This document shows positions 46,360-59,656 of a DNA stretch of 64,000 nt, in pieces (position 1 is the first letter of the stretch; every line of letters begins with the position of its first letter). This DNA comes from Chlorokybus atmophyticus. Lineage: Eukaryota; Streptophyta; Chlorokybophyceae; Chlorokybales; Chlorokybaceae. The position numbers were made by a program, and so were the translations under genes. The notes beneath the pieces were generated by a model. The model made no database searches, was not told the DNA's origin, and was given only the letters and a program-made list of their open reading frames with translations. The DNA lies in contig RHPI01002823.1 of assembly GCA_009103225.1 (NCBI GenBank), forward strand, positions 945,147 to 1,009,146, given 5' to 3'.

Positions 46360-49005
46360 ATGGCGACGCTGGCGGATTCCTTCTTGGCGGACTTGGAAGA
46401 GCTGTCGGAGGGAGAGGAGGAGGACCAGCAGCAGAATGACGATCTGGAGGCCATGGATGCAGAGGGCGACGCCGTTGAGGGCGCCGACCTGGATGCGGAC
46501 ATTGAAAACCTTCACCATGACGACTTACATGCCGTCGCCAAGCTGCAGGTGCGGCGTTGCACAAGTTTGCTTTTCAGTTGCTTGAGCCAAATCAGGGTTT
46601 TGTCGCATGGCTGTTAGTCTTTAAGTTGTAGAAACAATGCTTTTGTGCTTACCAATCTCTGATGTTTCTCCGGGTGCATGCATGCTCGTTTGGATGACAA
46701 GTACTCGTTCAATCACTTTGTCCGATGAAAGCTGTCTTGGTTCTTGCACTGTGTCTGCACAACTTTTATTGGTTCTAGCCCAATCTGTGCGACCATTAAG
46801 CATGCCAAGTACATTGAAAATTCATGAAGTTTGGTTGTTATTGCACTTCCAGATTGGCATTACTACAGCTTGAATTCACAAACACGCTTGCGCAGCATCG
46901 CTGCCTGCAACTGCATGACTGGCTGCAGACATCATGCGATTGCGTGTGACTGGGGAGTGCATAAAGCTTGCTGAGGCTTCCATTTCTCCCTGTCGTGCAG
47001 AGCACCGAGCGTTTCAAGACCACAATTGCCAAAGTCAGGGAAGCCATGGCAGTGGGTGAGCCCGAGCGGAAAGCCAGCGCCATTGGACTGGCTGAGGAGG
47101 ATCCGGAGTACCAACTCATTGTCCATTGCAACTCTCTAACGGTACAACCACGCACTCATGCACACACGCATGCACGCGCACTCGCATTACTCGACACTTG
47201 CAGCAATCACTCCTGTGCTAGCTTGGTTGTTTTGCTGATTATTGACTTTGATGCATGCAGGTGGACATTGACAACGAGGTAGTTGTGATTCACAACTTCA
47301 TTCGCGACAAGTACCGGTTGAAGTTCCCAGAGCTGGACAGTCTTGTGCTTCATCCCATTGATTACGCACGTGTCGTGAAGCGCATTGGCAACGAGATGGA
47401 TTTGACGCTCGTGGATCTTGAGGGCCTACTGCCGTCTGCTACCATCATGGTGGTCTCTGTCACGGCCTCCACCACTACGGGCAAACCTTTGTCCGCCGCA
47501 GACCTGGAAAAGACTCTTGAGGTACCCTACAGTATCGTCAATGGGTTGCACACTGGGTGGACCTGCCTAATTTACTTGCACTTACATGTGAGTTCGCATT
47601 GACTCCTCCCTGCTTTACTGCACTGCTGGCGAGTGTGAGGGGTGTCGCATGCGTGTGCTGTAGTGTTGAGAAATTGAAGTTTCCAGTGGGTTCGAGTGGG
47701 TTCAAGCAACTCATACATACTGTTGCAGGCATGTGACATGGCGCTCGCGCTGGACGAAGCGAAGCAACTGCTGCTTGCATTTGTGGAGAGCCGCATGGCT
47801 CTCGTGGCACCCAACTTGTCTGCTGCAGCCGGCAGTGCCGTCGCTGCCAAGCTCATTGGCATTGCCGGAGGACTAAATGTGCTGGCCAAGACGCCAGCAT
47901 GTAATGTACAGGTAGGTGTCTTCTGTCGCTGCGCAGTTTCATGCTGCCTGGGAGCCTCCCCAGTGGGAGGTTGAGATGTTGCTGCGACAATGCGGAGATT
48001 AACCAACACTCTGGTGCAGGTTTTGGGTGCTAAGAGGAAAACGTTGGCTGGTTTTTCGACAGCGACAGCGTTGCCTCACACAGGCTTTGTTTTTCAGTGC
48101 GATATTGTGCAGGTAGACTGCCAACAGTACCAAAGTGGTTGTTGGGCATTGGACACTGCAATTAGCACAGGACGTTGCATGCAATGTTGCTCAAGTCCAC
48201 TGAACTGCTCATGTGCAGAATACACCACCGGCGTTGCGGATGCGCGCTTGCCGGTTGCTTGGCGGCAAGTGCACATTACTGGCGCGCGTAGATGCTACAG
48301 GAGGTGACGTCACTGGCGGCGTGGGCCGGCAGATGCGAGAAGACATGCGAAAAAAGATAGAGAAGTGGCAGGAACCGCCCCCACCCAAACAACCCAAACC
48401 ACTGCCGGTTCCTGACGCAGACCCCAAGAAGAAGCGCGGTGGCAGGTAGTGTAGCTGGACGAGTGTGTCTTACCTGCAAGCACGTGCCCTGAGGTCACAC
48501 TATTTATGCTGGTCTTTTCAGGCGGTTACGGAAAATGAAGGAGAGGTATGCCATGACAGACATGCGCAAGCTGACCAACCGCATGATGTTCAATCAAACG
48601 GAGGAGACTGTGCTTGGAGATGGTAAGCCTTGCGAGCGCTCATTGTTTTCAGTCATTGAAGTCTTGTGCTGAAGTACTGCGGACTTGATTTCTATTACCT
48701 GTTGTTAACGTATCCTCTGAGTGGCAGGTATCGGCAAGGGGTTGGGTATCTTGGGGCAGGCAGGCAGCGGCAAGCTTCGTATTGGCGTGACGCAGAGCAA
48801 GCTGGCCGCCAAAGCGGCGAAGAAGCTTCAGCAGAAGACGTATGGCAGCGGAGGCATGACGTCGGGGCTGTCGTCATCGCTCGCATTCACTCCCGTCCAG
48901 GGCTTTGAGCTGGAGAACCCCAACGCCCGCAAGGAGCAGAGCGGCACCGCAAGCACGTACTTTTCCGAGACAGGCAGCTTTTCACGTCTGCGGACACCAA
49001 AGTAG
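46360..49005 (+). CDS. PRP31: PRP31, U4/U6 snRNP splicing factor
   Basis: Eight exons in phase: 46360-46548, 47001-47141, 47261-47521, 47729-47911, 48020-48112, 48219-48445, 48522-48622, 48728-49005; 490 residues, as in plant and human PRP31. It bridges U4 and U6 and is needed to form the tri-snRNP in the nucleus. The acidic N-terminus ([20 protein letters not shown]) is typical. The Nop domain is clear: [80 protein letters not shown], and [20 protein letters not shown], which contacts U4 RNA with 15.5K. The C-terminal PRP31 domain reads [20 protein letters not shown] and [13 protein letters not shown]. Its 5' end faces G6PD. Confidence 0.96.
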
Positions 49006-49805
49006 AGGACAAGTAGAGGACGCTCATGATCTGTCCAAGACCAGCACCCCTAGAGTTGTAACCTTCAGGCTGCTGGGCTGCAGGTAGGGATTTCCACACT
49101 CTGCAAAGAGTGACGTTGCAGACTAGCCCTGTGTTGTGTTGTCGACAGCAACCCATGGGCATCCCATCTTGCAGGTGTACAGTCGCCCCCTCAACTATGC
49201 AGCCCCAGAGAGGTTGTCATCCGTTGCGCTGAGGGATGGCACCAGGCACAAGTACTGCTGTGCAATTAGGACTTGGACCATTGGGGTATGTTAATGAACT
49301 TGTTTGCCGCCCTAGTATTGACTTCTCTCTGACTTGTCAATTTGGGTGGGTTACTCGCTGTTTGCTATTGACTGCGTAGGCATGTGAGATTAGTCCGTTT
49401 GCGCACTACTAGCAGGTGGCTTTTAAGTGGATATCGTGCTGCCGAGTCAAGAGCGACCTTGCCCAGAGTGATGCCACTATCATATTCAAGTGTACATGGT
49501 TTCATGCTCAGATGTGGCTCGCGTTGATGCTGCGGCTAATTTGCTGCTACCATGCATGACTGCTTCGTAGCTGCTTTATGTAACCTGCATGTGTGCAAAC
49601 GCTAATAGAGCAAGGCTGGACGCGAATTGGCGACTCAATGTGATCCTGAGTTGGTTGCGTCAAGTGTGTACATTATGCCAAAAGCACAGCATGTGCATAC
49701 GTGTCGCGCATTATCTGTACTCCAGCACAAGTACAGTATGGCCTTCTGTACATGGAGTTTTCTGTTGCATGGGCGCTGACCAGTTGTCACACCCAGCACA
49801 GCCTC
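49006..49805. other. Convergent 3' interval
   Basis: 3' ends of PRP31 (+) and the coiled-coil gene (-). Nothing else supported. Confidence 0.45.
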
Positions 49806-52752
49806 TCAGGGACACTTATGGCTATTTACTGTCCACAGCTTGCAGATCACTGAGCCATGCATTGCTGCACCTTACCAAATCTAATTCAGCTTGAACTCCC
49901 ACAGTAAGTGCGCGCTGCAGAACCAACTCCTCCTGGCACAACAATGTGACTGTCAGGCTTGATTGCACTGCTGCTGTTTGGATCTCAACCAAATGCTATG
50001 TTGTCGTGCATGTGCATTGTATGCGCACATTGCTTGTGCAATATGCGCAAGCGTGAGCCCAACATACACAACTGCACGCAACTGCTAAATACCTGTAATC
50101 GCTCGTGTTCTGAAGCCACTGCCTGGACGCTGTCAGCTAGGTATGACCGCAACAGAAGCACATGCTCGCCAATGCTTTGTAATGCTTCCTGCAACAGAAA
50201 GTGTGGCTGAAGTCTATGTGTGAGCGCATGGCAGCCTTATGCGTAACGCTTGAACTCATTTATGTTCAATCAACTTACCTGTAGATCTGTCGTTGGGCTC
50301 ACTCTGCTCGTTGCCGTCTCAATCATATTCAGCACCTGGATACCGCACACAGTTAAGGCAGTTAAGGCGTTTATGTATACGTGTCCAGGTTTAGGGAGGA
50401 CCAGCCTGACAAGGAATGCATGTGGTATTTTGTAATGAACAAAGTACACAGTGTCCAAATAGTAGATAGCAAATTAAAGCGCTTGCCTGCTCTGCCAGAA
50501 GGTTGCTGGTTACTAGCAGAGAATGAAAGTTGCCGTCGAGGTCCTCATGCGAGCGAAACAGTGCGGAACTGGTGGGTACGTGGTTTGTTGCGTCTTGAGC
50601 GGTCTGTCTGCTTGCAATAGTAACAGTCAGTGCTTTACAATATACGTACATCCAATGTTCATCCAAGGCGCGCACCGTTCTGTGGCTTGAGCTGGTTCTT
50701 CTCTTCCCTCGTTGTTTGCCTGCGTGTGCGGTTGCATGCCACCATGCGCTGATTCATTGCTACCCCTTGGCGTCCCGGATGGCTCACCAGCATCCTCTAT
50801 CAACCAATGCTGCTGATCTGTGGTAGCCTCCTCCCCAGTGACTAACATGTCATCTGAAGGCGGGAGTTCCTCGGAGCATAGCAACGGATCCCTACAACAC
50901 CATCGTAAGTAACAGTACTCGTACAAGTTGTGCAATGTCTTTAATACGAATCAGTGTCAAAACTCAGTAATTGCTAATGCTGACAGGCAGGTCATTGACC
51001 AATGTATGCGTGGGACCTTGTTAAGGGACCACCAATGTCAAAGAGGTTGCTGGCAGCCTGTGGCATGTGAGCCTGGGCCTCACTCGCTGCAACTTGAGCA
51101 CGCACTGCAGGAAGATGCCTATGCACAGGTACTGATGGTAGCTCTGGGGTCACTGTGCAGGCAGATGCTTCATGACGCACTTGTTGTTCACTCAGCTGCA
51201 TAACAGGAGCAGTCAATCAGAGACAGTGTCTAAGCAAGCTTTCTTCGTGGCAACTCTACATGCCAAGGCCTTCACTCACTTTGTAAAGTAGAAGCGCTGC
51301 AGTCAGGTGACTTTCCAGCTGCTGAACGTTTACTTTGAGAGGCAGCAGCAGGTCGATCTCGGTTGCCATCTGCATGGTGCACAGCTGCTTAATCTTAAAA
51401 GTCAGATTCGCAAGTGACGGAATTGAGAGCCATAGCCGTACCTTGCTTGCGGCTTGTGTCACACTGGCGAGGCGCTTCGTCATGGTCTCAATGTAGTTCA
51501 ACTCGTTGGCTCGGCGAACCTCCTCATCACCTTGCGCAGTCTCTTGTGCGTCTCCTTCAGCAGCCTACACCAACTGCTTGAGCACACTGCCTTCATACAT
51601 GCAGAAACAACGTGCAATGTGTACATGACAATCACGCAGAACTCTTCTTCAACTGTCAACTTACAACAGTACGAGTTGATTTCTAAGTACCTGTTGCCTG
51701 AGTGCAGTCAGCTGGCTTTCAAGCTCAGCTATGCGCGTGTCTTTTTCGAGAGTCCGCTGCTTCAGCGTGTCCCTTAATGCAGTGCACTGCTGTTGCATCT
51801 GATCAAAGGCCTCCAGCAGCTGCGCGTTGGTGTCGGACAGGCTGGCCACGTAGCCCGCTTCACGCTGTTTCCTAGTCTTCTGCATGCACAGACCATGAGC
51901 ATTGGCAAACACAGCAAGCTTTCAGCAAGGTACTGGAGCCGTACCTTTGTAAAAAGGCGTTTCCCGCCAGCATGATGCTTTTTGCTTGAAGCAGGTTCTT
52001 CAGGCGCAGCTCCCTCTTGGATGTTGGTCTGTGCATAAATGATTGCAATATGTATGCTGTGCAGAACGCAGCCAAGCAGTGTACTTGCTTGACCTATTGC
52101 TTACATCAAGAGGTTCGCCAGATAAGAGGTTCTCTTCGTCCGAGCGCCTGCGCCGTTTCAACTCGAGCTTTGCGGACAGTGCCAGTGAAGGCAGTGTCAG
52201 CTGGTGCTGATCAGCAGACCGCGCGCGCTTCTTGCCCGAGCTGCTGCCCGTCTGCTTGCTCGAGCCGCTGCTTCTTGTCTTGGCATTGCTGTCTGAAGGC
52301 TTTCTGCGCCGTGACTGCAGCGCAATTGAGTATGTTAGGCTGTGCATGGTTGAACCAAACACTGCTGTTGATCCACAACATTCTGACAAGTTGAGAACTT
52401 AGGCAACTTCCACTGGCATCACCTTGCTAAACATACTTTCGCAGAAACTGTTACTATTGCTGTCAGTACTGTTATGTTCACGTCGATGACTGAAGAAGAG
52501 TGCTGAAGCGTGTTTTCCAACGTTTGGGTTGTGAGATTACCATAACAACATCCCGACTACCTTTACCCCACCCCCCACCCCACCCCCCACCCCCGCGCCG
52601 CACATGCAAACACGCTTGCACACGCAGCCACGAGCGCGCATGAAGACACAAACTTATACCTTGTGTTTCCCAGCTGTGGTGGTGTGAGGCGTTCGGACCG
52701 CAGCAACGCCTTCAGCGATGTCGGCGAGGGGCTTTCGAGGTGTCTCTGACAT
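49806..52752 (-). CDS. Unidentified nuclear-type coiled-coil protein
   Basis: Thirteen exons that close in phase: 52752-52660, 52314-52105, 52028-51945, 51879-51691, 51564-51442, 51387-51280, 51195-51017, 50891-50676, 50610-50487, 50335-50279, 50188-50093, 49932-49876, 49838-49806; about 522 residues. The start is MSETPRKPLADIAEGVAAVR. A Ser/Lys/Arg-rich region with likely nuclear signals follows (SGKKRARSADQ, LELKRRRRSDEEN). Then come coiled coils (VASLSDTNAQLLEAFDQMQQ, LEKDTRIAELESQLTALRQQ, NYIETMTKRLASVTQAASK, QLESHLTAALLLYK), an acidic low-complexity part, and a final helical region (EALQSIGEHVLLLRSYLADS). I do not recognise the family. A TP-x-x-PLADI start is seen in some cell-cycle and chromosome proteins, which is only a hint. 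One intron uses a GC donor. The last exon is the least certain. Confidence 0.7.
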
Positions 52753-53427
52753 GCTAGACTCTTCCTGTCGCTGCCTGACTGCTTGAATCTGAGCACAAGC
52801 ACATGAAACCACCAGCTGGTGAGAAAGTAGTCTAAAGCAAGCACAGTAACATTTTGCTGTAGGCTGCTGGCTGGATGCTACCCATTAACTGGTGGCACAA
52901 ACGCTTAAGCACAGCTCAGGTGACTAATATCCAGTGCATGCACGTTGCATGCTTATTCTCGTGTGCTCGTATCGGAAGCTGTTTGCAGCAACCAGCAACC
53001 GCAGTGCAGCTACCAACGACAGCTTACCAGCTAGCACACCGCCAACCACACACCGTGACAGGTTTCCAAGCTCAGCTCAACTCAGATCAGCTCAACTCAG
53101 CTGGGAGAAACTCAAACACCCACAGGCGTCGAGCTACCCCTCCCACCAAGCAACAGCCGCCGCCTCCGCCTTCACCGCCGCAAGTAGTGGGACCTTCACC
53201 TAGCCGCAAGCAGTACACGCCGTGCGAAGCAGCTTCGAAGCAGTGCACACGTTTTGAACTGTTTGAAAGAAGCATTTTTTGGCGCCAGTGCGTGCCCGCC
53301 GCACAAGCGCACAGCAGAAACGGACTTCTCCCACTACCGTAGCTGGATATACGCATTTCCTCTTACAGAGCAACTTGCATGTGGTACCGGTACAGGCTGC
53401 GGATTGCAGCCGGCGACCCATACATGA
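52753..53427. promoter_or_regulatory. Divergent interval, coiled-coil gene and ThiD-ThiE
   Basis: About 0.7 kb between opposite start codons. A telo-box-like TAGGGTTT lies at 53489-53496, between the two candidate ThiD-ThiE starts. A repeat of CAACTCAG units near 53080-53103 may be regulatory or incidental. Confidence 0.35.
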
Positions 53428-56319
53428 ATGCAGCTCGTCATCCCTATGCATACCGTACGGTACGATGGTATGCAGCCGCACAACGACTTAGGGTTTATAA
53501 CACAAAGTAGCACATTGCCGCCAATGCAACTTGCAGGCAGCATGCTTGCGGGAGGTGGCGGCGCCGCCTTCTCCGTGCTGTCGTCGGCCTCCACGTCCGC
53601 TCCCTTCGTGGCGTTTTCAGCCTTCTCTTGCCGTGGTCGTAGAGAGAGTGGCTGCGCTGTTTGCCGCCCCTGGGCGGCCGCTGCATGTAGGAGGGAGCAG
53701 ACGCTGCGCGCGTGCCGGTGGTCGTCAACCACAACGATGACGACGGCCATGACGACCGAGACCATGGCGGCACGTGGCAATCCGGCGCTGGCACCTGACG
53801 CTGCGGTCCAGAGCTATCCGCTGACTGAAGGGCAGAGTCAGCATGGCTCTGTGCCAATCGCTTGGACCATTGCTGGCTCAGACTCTGGTGGTGGCGCCGG
53901 CATTCAGGTGGAATGGCGCGCTTGCATGTTGTCACACTGTCGTGTTTGGTTAAGTGGCAATAGCAGTGCTGAGAGGTTTGTCACTGCGCCGCGCTGCCAG
54001 TGTTTGGAAGCCCTTGTTGCAATGCTTTGGCCGACCCAATACGCATGTGCATGATGAGCGTCGTTCCAATGCAGTGGGCTTTGTGTAAAATGTGTGTAAC
54101 GATACGTGTCAGCTGCACAGTATTTTACCACAGAAGAGGTCATGATGTTAAGTCACACTGGCACAGGCAGACGTGCAAGCGATGCGGTCTTTTGGTGTCC
54201 ACGCATGCACAGCACTCACTGCACTTACCGCGCAAAACACCCAAGGTGTGGCGCACGTCCAGCTGGCGTCGCCGGAACACCTACGAGCTACCTTGAAGGT
54301 ACATCTGTGTTGCATTCCTGTGGTAGACCGAAGGAGCTTGTTCATCTCTCGCACTGATTTTGTGTACCTTCCCAGGTGCTTGCTGATGATCTGCCTGCAA
54401 ATGCAGTCAAGCTCGGTATGTTGGGGAGTTCAGAGTTGGTAAACGTTGTTGCGGACTTCCTTGACACCTATCACGGCCCTGTGGTAAGTCATTCCCTTAC
54501 AAGTATGCGTTATCAGTGATTGCTTTGGGCGCTGCCAGAGTTGCGAAGGCAAGTCACATTGCGCAGGTTGTTGACCCAGTGATGGTGGCCACAAGTGGCG
54601 CATCTCTTCTAGCTGCCGGTGGAGAAACTGCCTACAGAGACAGGGTTTTTGGGCGTGCTACCATTCTGACACCCAACATCCCTGAGGCAGAACAACTGCT
54701 TGGCAAGCAGATTGCCTCAGTAGAGGACATGGAGTCGGCTGCCAAGGAGCTGCAGGTTAGTTGTCAAGCAATTGTTTCCCCTTGTATTGCGTGCGTGCTG
54801 CTGCAACTGGGTGGGCCCTTATGACGACAATGTAGAGACGGGCGGGCAGAACTGATGCCATGTTGAGACATGTCTCTTTGCTGAAGGGTGCAGCCACCAT
54901 GGCTTTCAAGGTTTGCTCTTTTGAATGTGCAATTACAGACAGTCTCATATGCTTGCAGGCTATGGGTCCCGAAAGTGTGTTGATCAAGGGAGGTCATCAG
55001 CTGGGCTCGAAGGTGTGCTCCTGCATTAGCATGTTGACCCGAAACATGCTGCAGCTTTTGTAGATAGCTGTACCTGACCAATGGCTACGTGCACTAGGAC
55101 AGTGCTTACGCCCAGGACTGTCACTATGATGGCCATCAGACACGGTGGTTGACATATGTACGTGTCCCCGGCGGTGGTGCCCATGGCTCAGGGTGTACCC
55201 TTGCAAGTGCAGCTGCTGCTGGTCTCGCTAAAGGACAACCTGTGCTTGACTCCATTGTCGCTGCCAAGGTCCGTTGCCATATGGCATGTGCTGTCGTTCA
55301 GTCATCAGCTTGGGACGCAACACTCTTGGCATGCCTGGGTTGAGCCAGTACAGTTTGCTTGATCGCAATTGTACCCACAGTATGATGCAGGCGTATGTGA
55401 CGCGAGGAGTTTTGCGAGCGCATGATGGCCCGCGTTTGTCAACAGCAAGGGGACCTCAACCAGTCGCACCAACAAGCTGGCCACCAGAAGATGGCGTTGG
55501 GTTTCCATGGATAACTGACACTGCCCATGCGGGACGCTTTGATGAGCTTGACAGCAGCGGCTTCAAGAAAGTCACTGCAGAAGAGCTGGGATTCTATGTC
55601 ATACTAGATAGCACGGAGCTGTTGCCTGGCCTTTTTGATGCTGGCGTGCGAACTGTGCAGGTATGTTGCGACATGGTCACTTGGCAATGATTGGCGTTGT
55701 GCTGCAGCTGCCTGGACTTGTGTCATAATATCTTATGATGAAACACTTGCAGATTCGCATCAAAGATGACGGCAAGGCCGGCAGTTCCTCTGAGCCCTTG
55801 TCTGAGCGATTGGCAGCTGTGACAGAAGACGCTTTAACAATTGCAAAGACCAAAGGCATTTGTGACGCCCGCATCATTGTCAATGACGATTGGCGCGTTG
55901 CGTTGCAGCTGAGACCGAAAGGCGTGTGGGGGCTGCATTTGGGACAAAGCGACTTGCCCGGGGCAGATCTGAAAGCCTTGCGCGAGGCTGGATTGGTGCT
56001 TGGAGTCAGCTCTGGTTCAATATCAGAGCTGGCGATTGCACTAGGCACAAGACCCTCCTACATCGCAGTGGGCTCGGTTTATGCAACCATATCAAAGGAG
56101 ACGAAAGCACCTGTGGGGCTGTCGGCGGTGCGGTTTTGGCGCGCAGTCATCCCTAGGGATGTGCCCATTGTGGCAATTGGGGGTATTGGAACTGATCAAG
56201 CCCAAGATGTTCTGTCTTTGGGCGCGGACTCTATTGCTGTCATCTCCGCCATCACGCACGCACCTGATCCACCAGCTGCTGCTAGGAGATGGTTGCAGTT
56301 CTGGCAAAGATCATGGTAG
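53428..56319 (+). CDS. TH1: Bifunctional HMP-phosphate kinase / thiamine-phosphate synthase (ThiD-ThiE fusion)
   Basis: Eight exons in phase: 53428-53907, 54167-54298, 54376-54483, 54567-54755, 54959-55012, 55098-55268, 55391-55660, 55753-56319. Translation from the second ATG at 53524 gives 624 residues and a better transit peptide; from 53428, 656. The ThiD half phosphorylates hydroxymethylpyrimidine phosphate: TIAGSDSGGGAGIQADVQAM, KLGMLGSSELV, VVDPVMVATSGASLLA, LTPNIPEAEQLLG, and GGGAHGSGCTLASAAAAGLA with the catalytic Cys. The ThiE half joins pyrimidine and thiazole: IRIKDDGKAG, ARIIVNDDWRVALQL, GLHLGQSDLP, YIAVGSVYATISKETKAPVG, VAIGGIGTDQAQDVLSLGAD. The domain order is that of plant TH1, which works in plastids. 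A linker of about 70 residues (55391 on) joins them. Confidence 0.95.
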
Positions 56320-58664
56320 TGTGTAGAATGCAGCAAACAGCTGCTCTTGAGTAAGTGTTGTGCCCACGGTTGCAAGCCAGATGTTTTCCGTATGGTGCGC
56401 TTTGGAAGTAATGGGGGATGGTGCAATTTTTCTCCTTGTATTAAGGCAGTGGCGACATGCCTTAGTGTTTGCACTCTGCGTGCACTCTGAGTCCAGGGCA
56501 GGTGATTACTGGTGCATATTAGTCATGCATGCCTGCATGACTAACAGGGTGTAAGCGCTAGTGTTGGTAATGATCTAGGTAGCGTTGCTGCGTAGTTGTG
56601 TTGTCATATGCACAAAGGTTGTTTCTTCCTGCCGTCTGTGGCGCTTGTCGCTGCATGCGCTATGCATGGGCAATCTACTACGCATCTTTTGATATGCTGC
56701 GGCATGTTCAATTACCACCACATTATTGCCAATTTCAACCGACTGCGGCTCTGAAGCAATCGCATCTATTAATCGGTAAACCGGTAAACCAATGATTGCA
56801 TTGAAGTGCCCGTTTGCGCCATTCATGCGCAAAAGGCGATGTGCCGGCTTTTGCCCTAATCATCGCGATTGCTAGCCACCATTCATAGTGATTGGGTATC
56901 ACCACGGTCACTTGCAAACAGCAATAACATAGAGAATTGTCTTCAGCACAACTTGGTGACGAAGCCTGTGTGCGAGCACTTGCGCATGCATGCGATTCTT
57001 CCACGAAACCCGTTAATGTCACTGCATCAAAGGAGTTAGATCTGAGTGAACACAGTGGCATTGGAGTATGACAGTCCCAGCGATACCAGTCGGTTGTGGG
57101 TGGTGGGTGGAGGGTTTGGGGTCAACGGCTGGCGGAGTATGTAAAAGATGCAAATGGGAACTCGCACATGCAAACCTTTGTAAACATGCAATGTCACACA
57201 ACAAGCACTCACCAACTCAACCACTGGACAGGCGCATGCATGCTAACTACTAACTACCCCTACCACTACCACTACGGCTCCCGATTAGGTATGCATGCAT
57301 GCATGGCAATCGCAGTCATCTGCACCACGGCTGTTAGTGGCCCATCCTTGCAACATTAGCAACAGCAGCAATCACAAAACAAACGATTGGACTCCCCCTC
57401 CCCCACACCGCCGTCGTCACCGACTCCGATTACTTTGCGTCATTCGCTCTGCCGCAACTCCACATTGGGTTGGGGTTGCACCATTGGCGCGCAACATGCA
57501 TCCGCACGCACGGCATGTCGTACACTCCCAAAGCCACCTGCATCGTTGAATTGGTTGCTATGCTCCTCACACGGGCGGACGGATTTGCTCCCCATGTAGT
57601 CGTAGTCAGTGTAGTCCTCATCATGAGCACTGCCATGCATGGCGAACTATGCTGGTCGTCATGTCTTGTCGAGTAAGCTGAAGGGTACAAAAGGGGATGG
57701 GTAAGTAAGGGAGTGTAAGGTATAGGCTCATGTCATGTTGCTTGCAATGTGCTGGTGATGGTGGCTGCTCTAGTGCGTTAGACTTTAGTGGTGCCTCGCT
57801 TTTGCATAAAGGCACAGCACAAAGGTTGTATCTTATGATACGTATCATGTGCCAATCTGTACTCTGATAACTTGTGGGCAAACATGCACTTACATGTACG
57901 GCTCGTGGTAACTGGCATTAATCAAAATCTTCTCTATATGACCGCATGCACGTGCACACTTGCTTACGTGGGCATGAGAAGGTCTGTGGGTGTTAGCTTA
58001 TTGCATTAGCGCGCACGCGTGCATGTGACAGCTACGATTAGCAGCTTTGTATGGCGCAAACGTGCATATGTTTTTCAAACATAAGCGAACACTGACAGGC
58101 ATGAGGTTAAGTCATTTTGTTGTATCATTGTGCTTTATGTGGGTGCTTCTGATCATTTGACTTTAAGTCGTTCATCGTTTTCTGCATGCAATGGCACAAT
58201 ACAGAGATAATCGATTGTACTCATTTTATTTGGTATATGGGTTTATCTTGTGCAAAACACTCATTGATTTGCACCAATATGATTACAACAGAGCTCGAAT
58301 CATTTGCGCTTCCGTGCATCTCACGCGATTACATGCATGGTTCGCTCCGCCGGTGTCGATTCAAAGCACTTTAGCAGTCAAGTCTGCAATAAGCATGAGC
58401 ATGTCCCTAGCTGGCATGATGGCACTCTTCGCACCGATGCGCTTCCGTCGCAATCAGCATTGGTAGCCCCCAAACACGTCAGGGCTCAAGCGTCAACCGT
58501 TGCCGTTTTTGTGGCACGCCATATAATGAACATGTGTTGCAGCAATAAAAAACCATATTTGGCAAGTGCACGCTGCCAAACAACAAGCAGCAACATCAAT
58601 TTGCATGCTGCCTGCTGGACGACAAGATCATGTCACTGGCGTTGATAGGAATGCATTGAATAAG
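56320..58664. other. Intergenic interval without a supported gene
   Basis: A minus-strand open stretch at 57430-57690 (MHGSAHDEDYTDYDYMGSKS) looks acidic and gene-like but has no partner exons that I can join. TGCATGCA repeats occur near 57286-57304. Confidence 0.45.
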
Positions 58665-58935
58665 TGTAACGGGAAGTTACATTAATTGACCACAACTCGA
58701 CCATAAAAGCACCAAGTCTTTTGTGGTCGAGTGTGACATTGGTATTAGAGGGCCGGTAACCGACCCTCATCAGACCCCTTGGATGATTCCCCAGCTGATG
58801 GGAGCCAGCTGCCGAGGACGTCAGCGTGCGTATGTGGGGGGGAATGTAACGGGAAAGTACATTATATTACCACAAATCGACCATAAAAGTACCAAGTCTT
58901 TTGTGGTCGAGTGGGCTATGACATTGGTCATCGGA
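58665..58935. repeat. 180-bp spaced duplication at the LTR end
   Basis: TGTAACGGGAA and the block ACCATAAAAG(C/T)ACCAAGTC followed by TTTTGTGGTCGAGTG occur at 58665-58733 and again at 58845-58912. Either the LTR end was duplicated, or a fragment of a second insertion lies alongside. Confidence 0.75.
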
Positions 58936-59591
58936 GCTTGAGACCCGATTCCTGCCTTGCACACGAACTTCGTGGTCGTTTTTTCGATCCAGTAATATCG
59001 TAAATGGTCACTTCATAAGTGCCATCATAGATGGGTTGCGACTTGCCTAATGTCGCAAATTTTTCGGCATGATTGAGTAGGGATTAAGGGACTGACCCCG
59101 CCTGACCCTAACGGACCCTAACGACTTGGGGCCATAACGGGACTGAGTGGATTGCCGATGCGTATCAAGGACATTTAGCAATGGCCGGCCGCTTGTCATA
59201 CGCGATACTGGACTGGTTGCCGGTCATGACCTTCAAGCAACTTGAGATGACGGCCGACCGTCAATTGTACAGGACACGCGGCGGCTATCTATTTATAATA
59301 GCAATTAGGTGACCTCTCGGGCCGCTAATGGCGACAAATGATACCCATCAATCCCCTTTTACCGGCGGCCGGCCACCGACCGTACAAAGCCCGTGGCGGC
59401 AACATGTCCAAAATGGTAAGCAAGTCTCCGCTTAATCCCAACTTAGGGACGAGCGATGGCAGCGAGTTGGGACAGTGACATAAAAGTCCGGAATAGTTAA
59501 CTGGAACACTTAATGGACTTATGGTACCATTGCGATGGTACTATTGTACCATGGCACAATCGTCCTAGTTAATAGTACGATAGCGCCATTG

Positions 59592-59656
59592 AAGCCGTTG
59601 AGCGTTTGAAATGCTGCTGCTGCCCAAGTAGCAACGCTTCAAACGCACAACGGCTT
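59592..59656. repeat. 19-bp inverted repeat in LTR
   Basis: AAGCCGTTGAGCGTTTGAA at 59592-59610 pairs with 59638-59656 with one mismatch, around a 27-base loop. A GGC-rich trinucleotide run follows at 59677-59728. Confidence 0.8.

Noticed and set aside
46071-46502. 143-residue Ser-rich minus ORF
   Set aside because: Antisense of the acidic PRP31 N-terminus.
54836-54908. Extra ThiD exon between exons 4 and 5
   Set aside because: It has plausible splice sites, but the ThiD fold joins directly without it and the flanking exons are already in phase.
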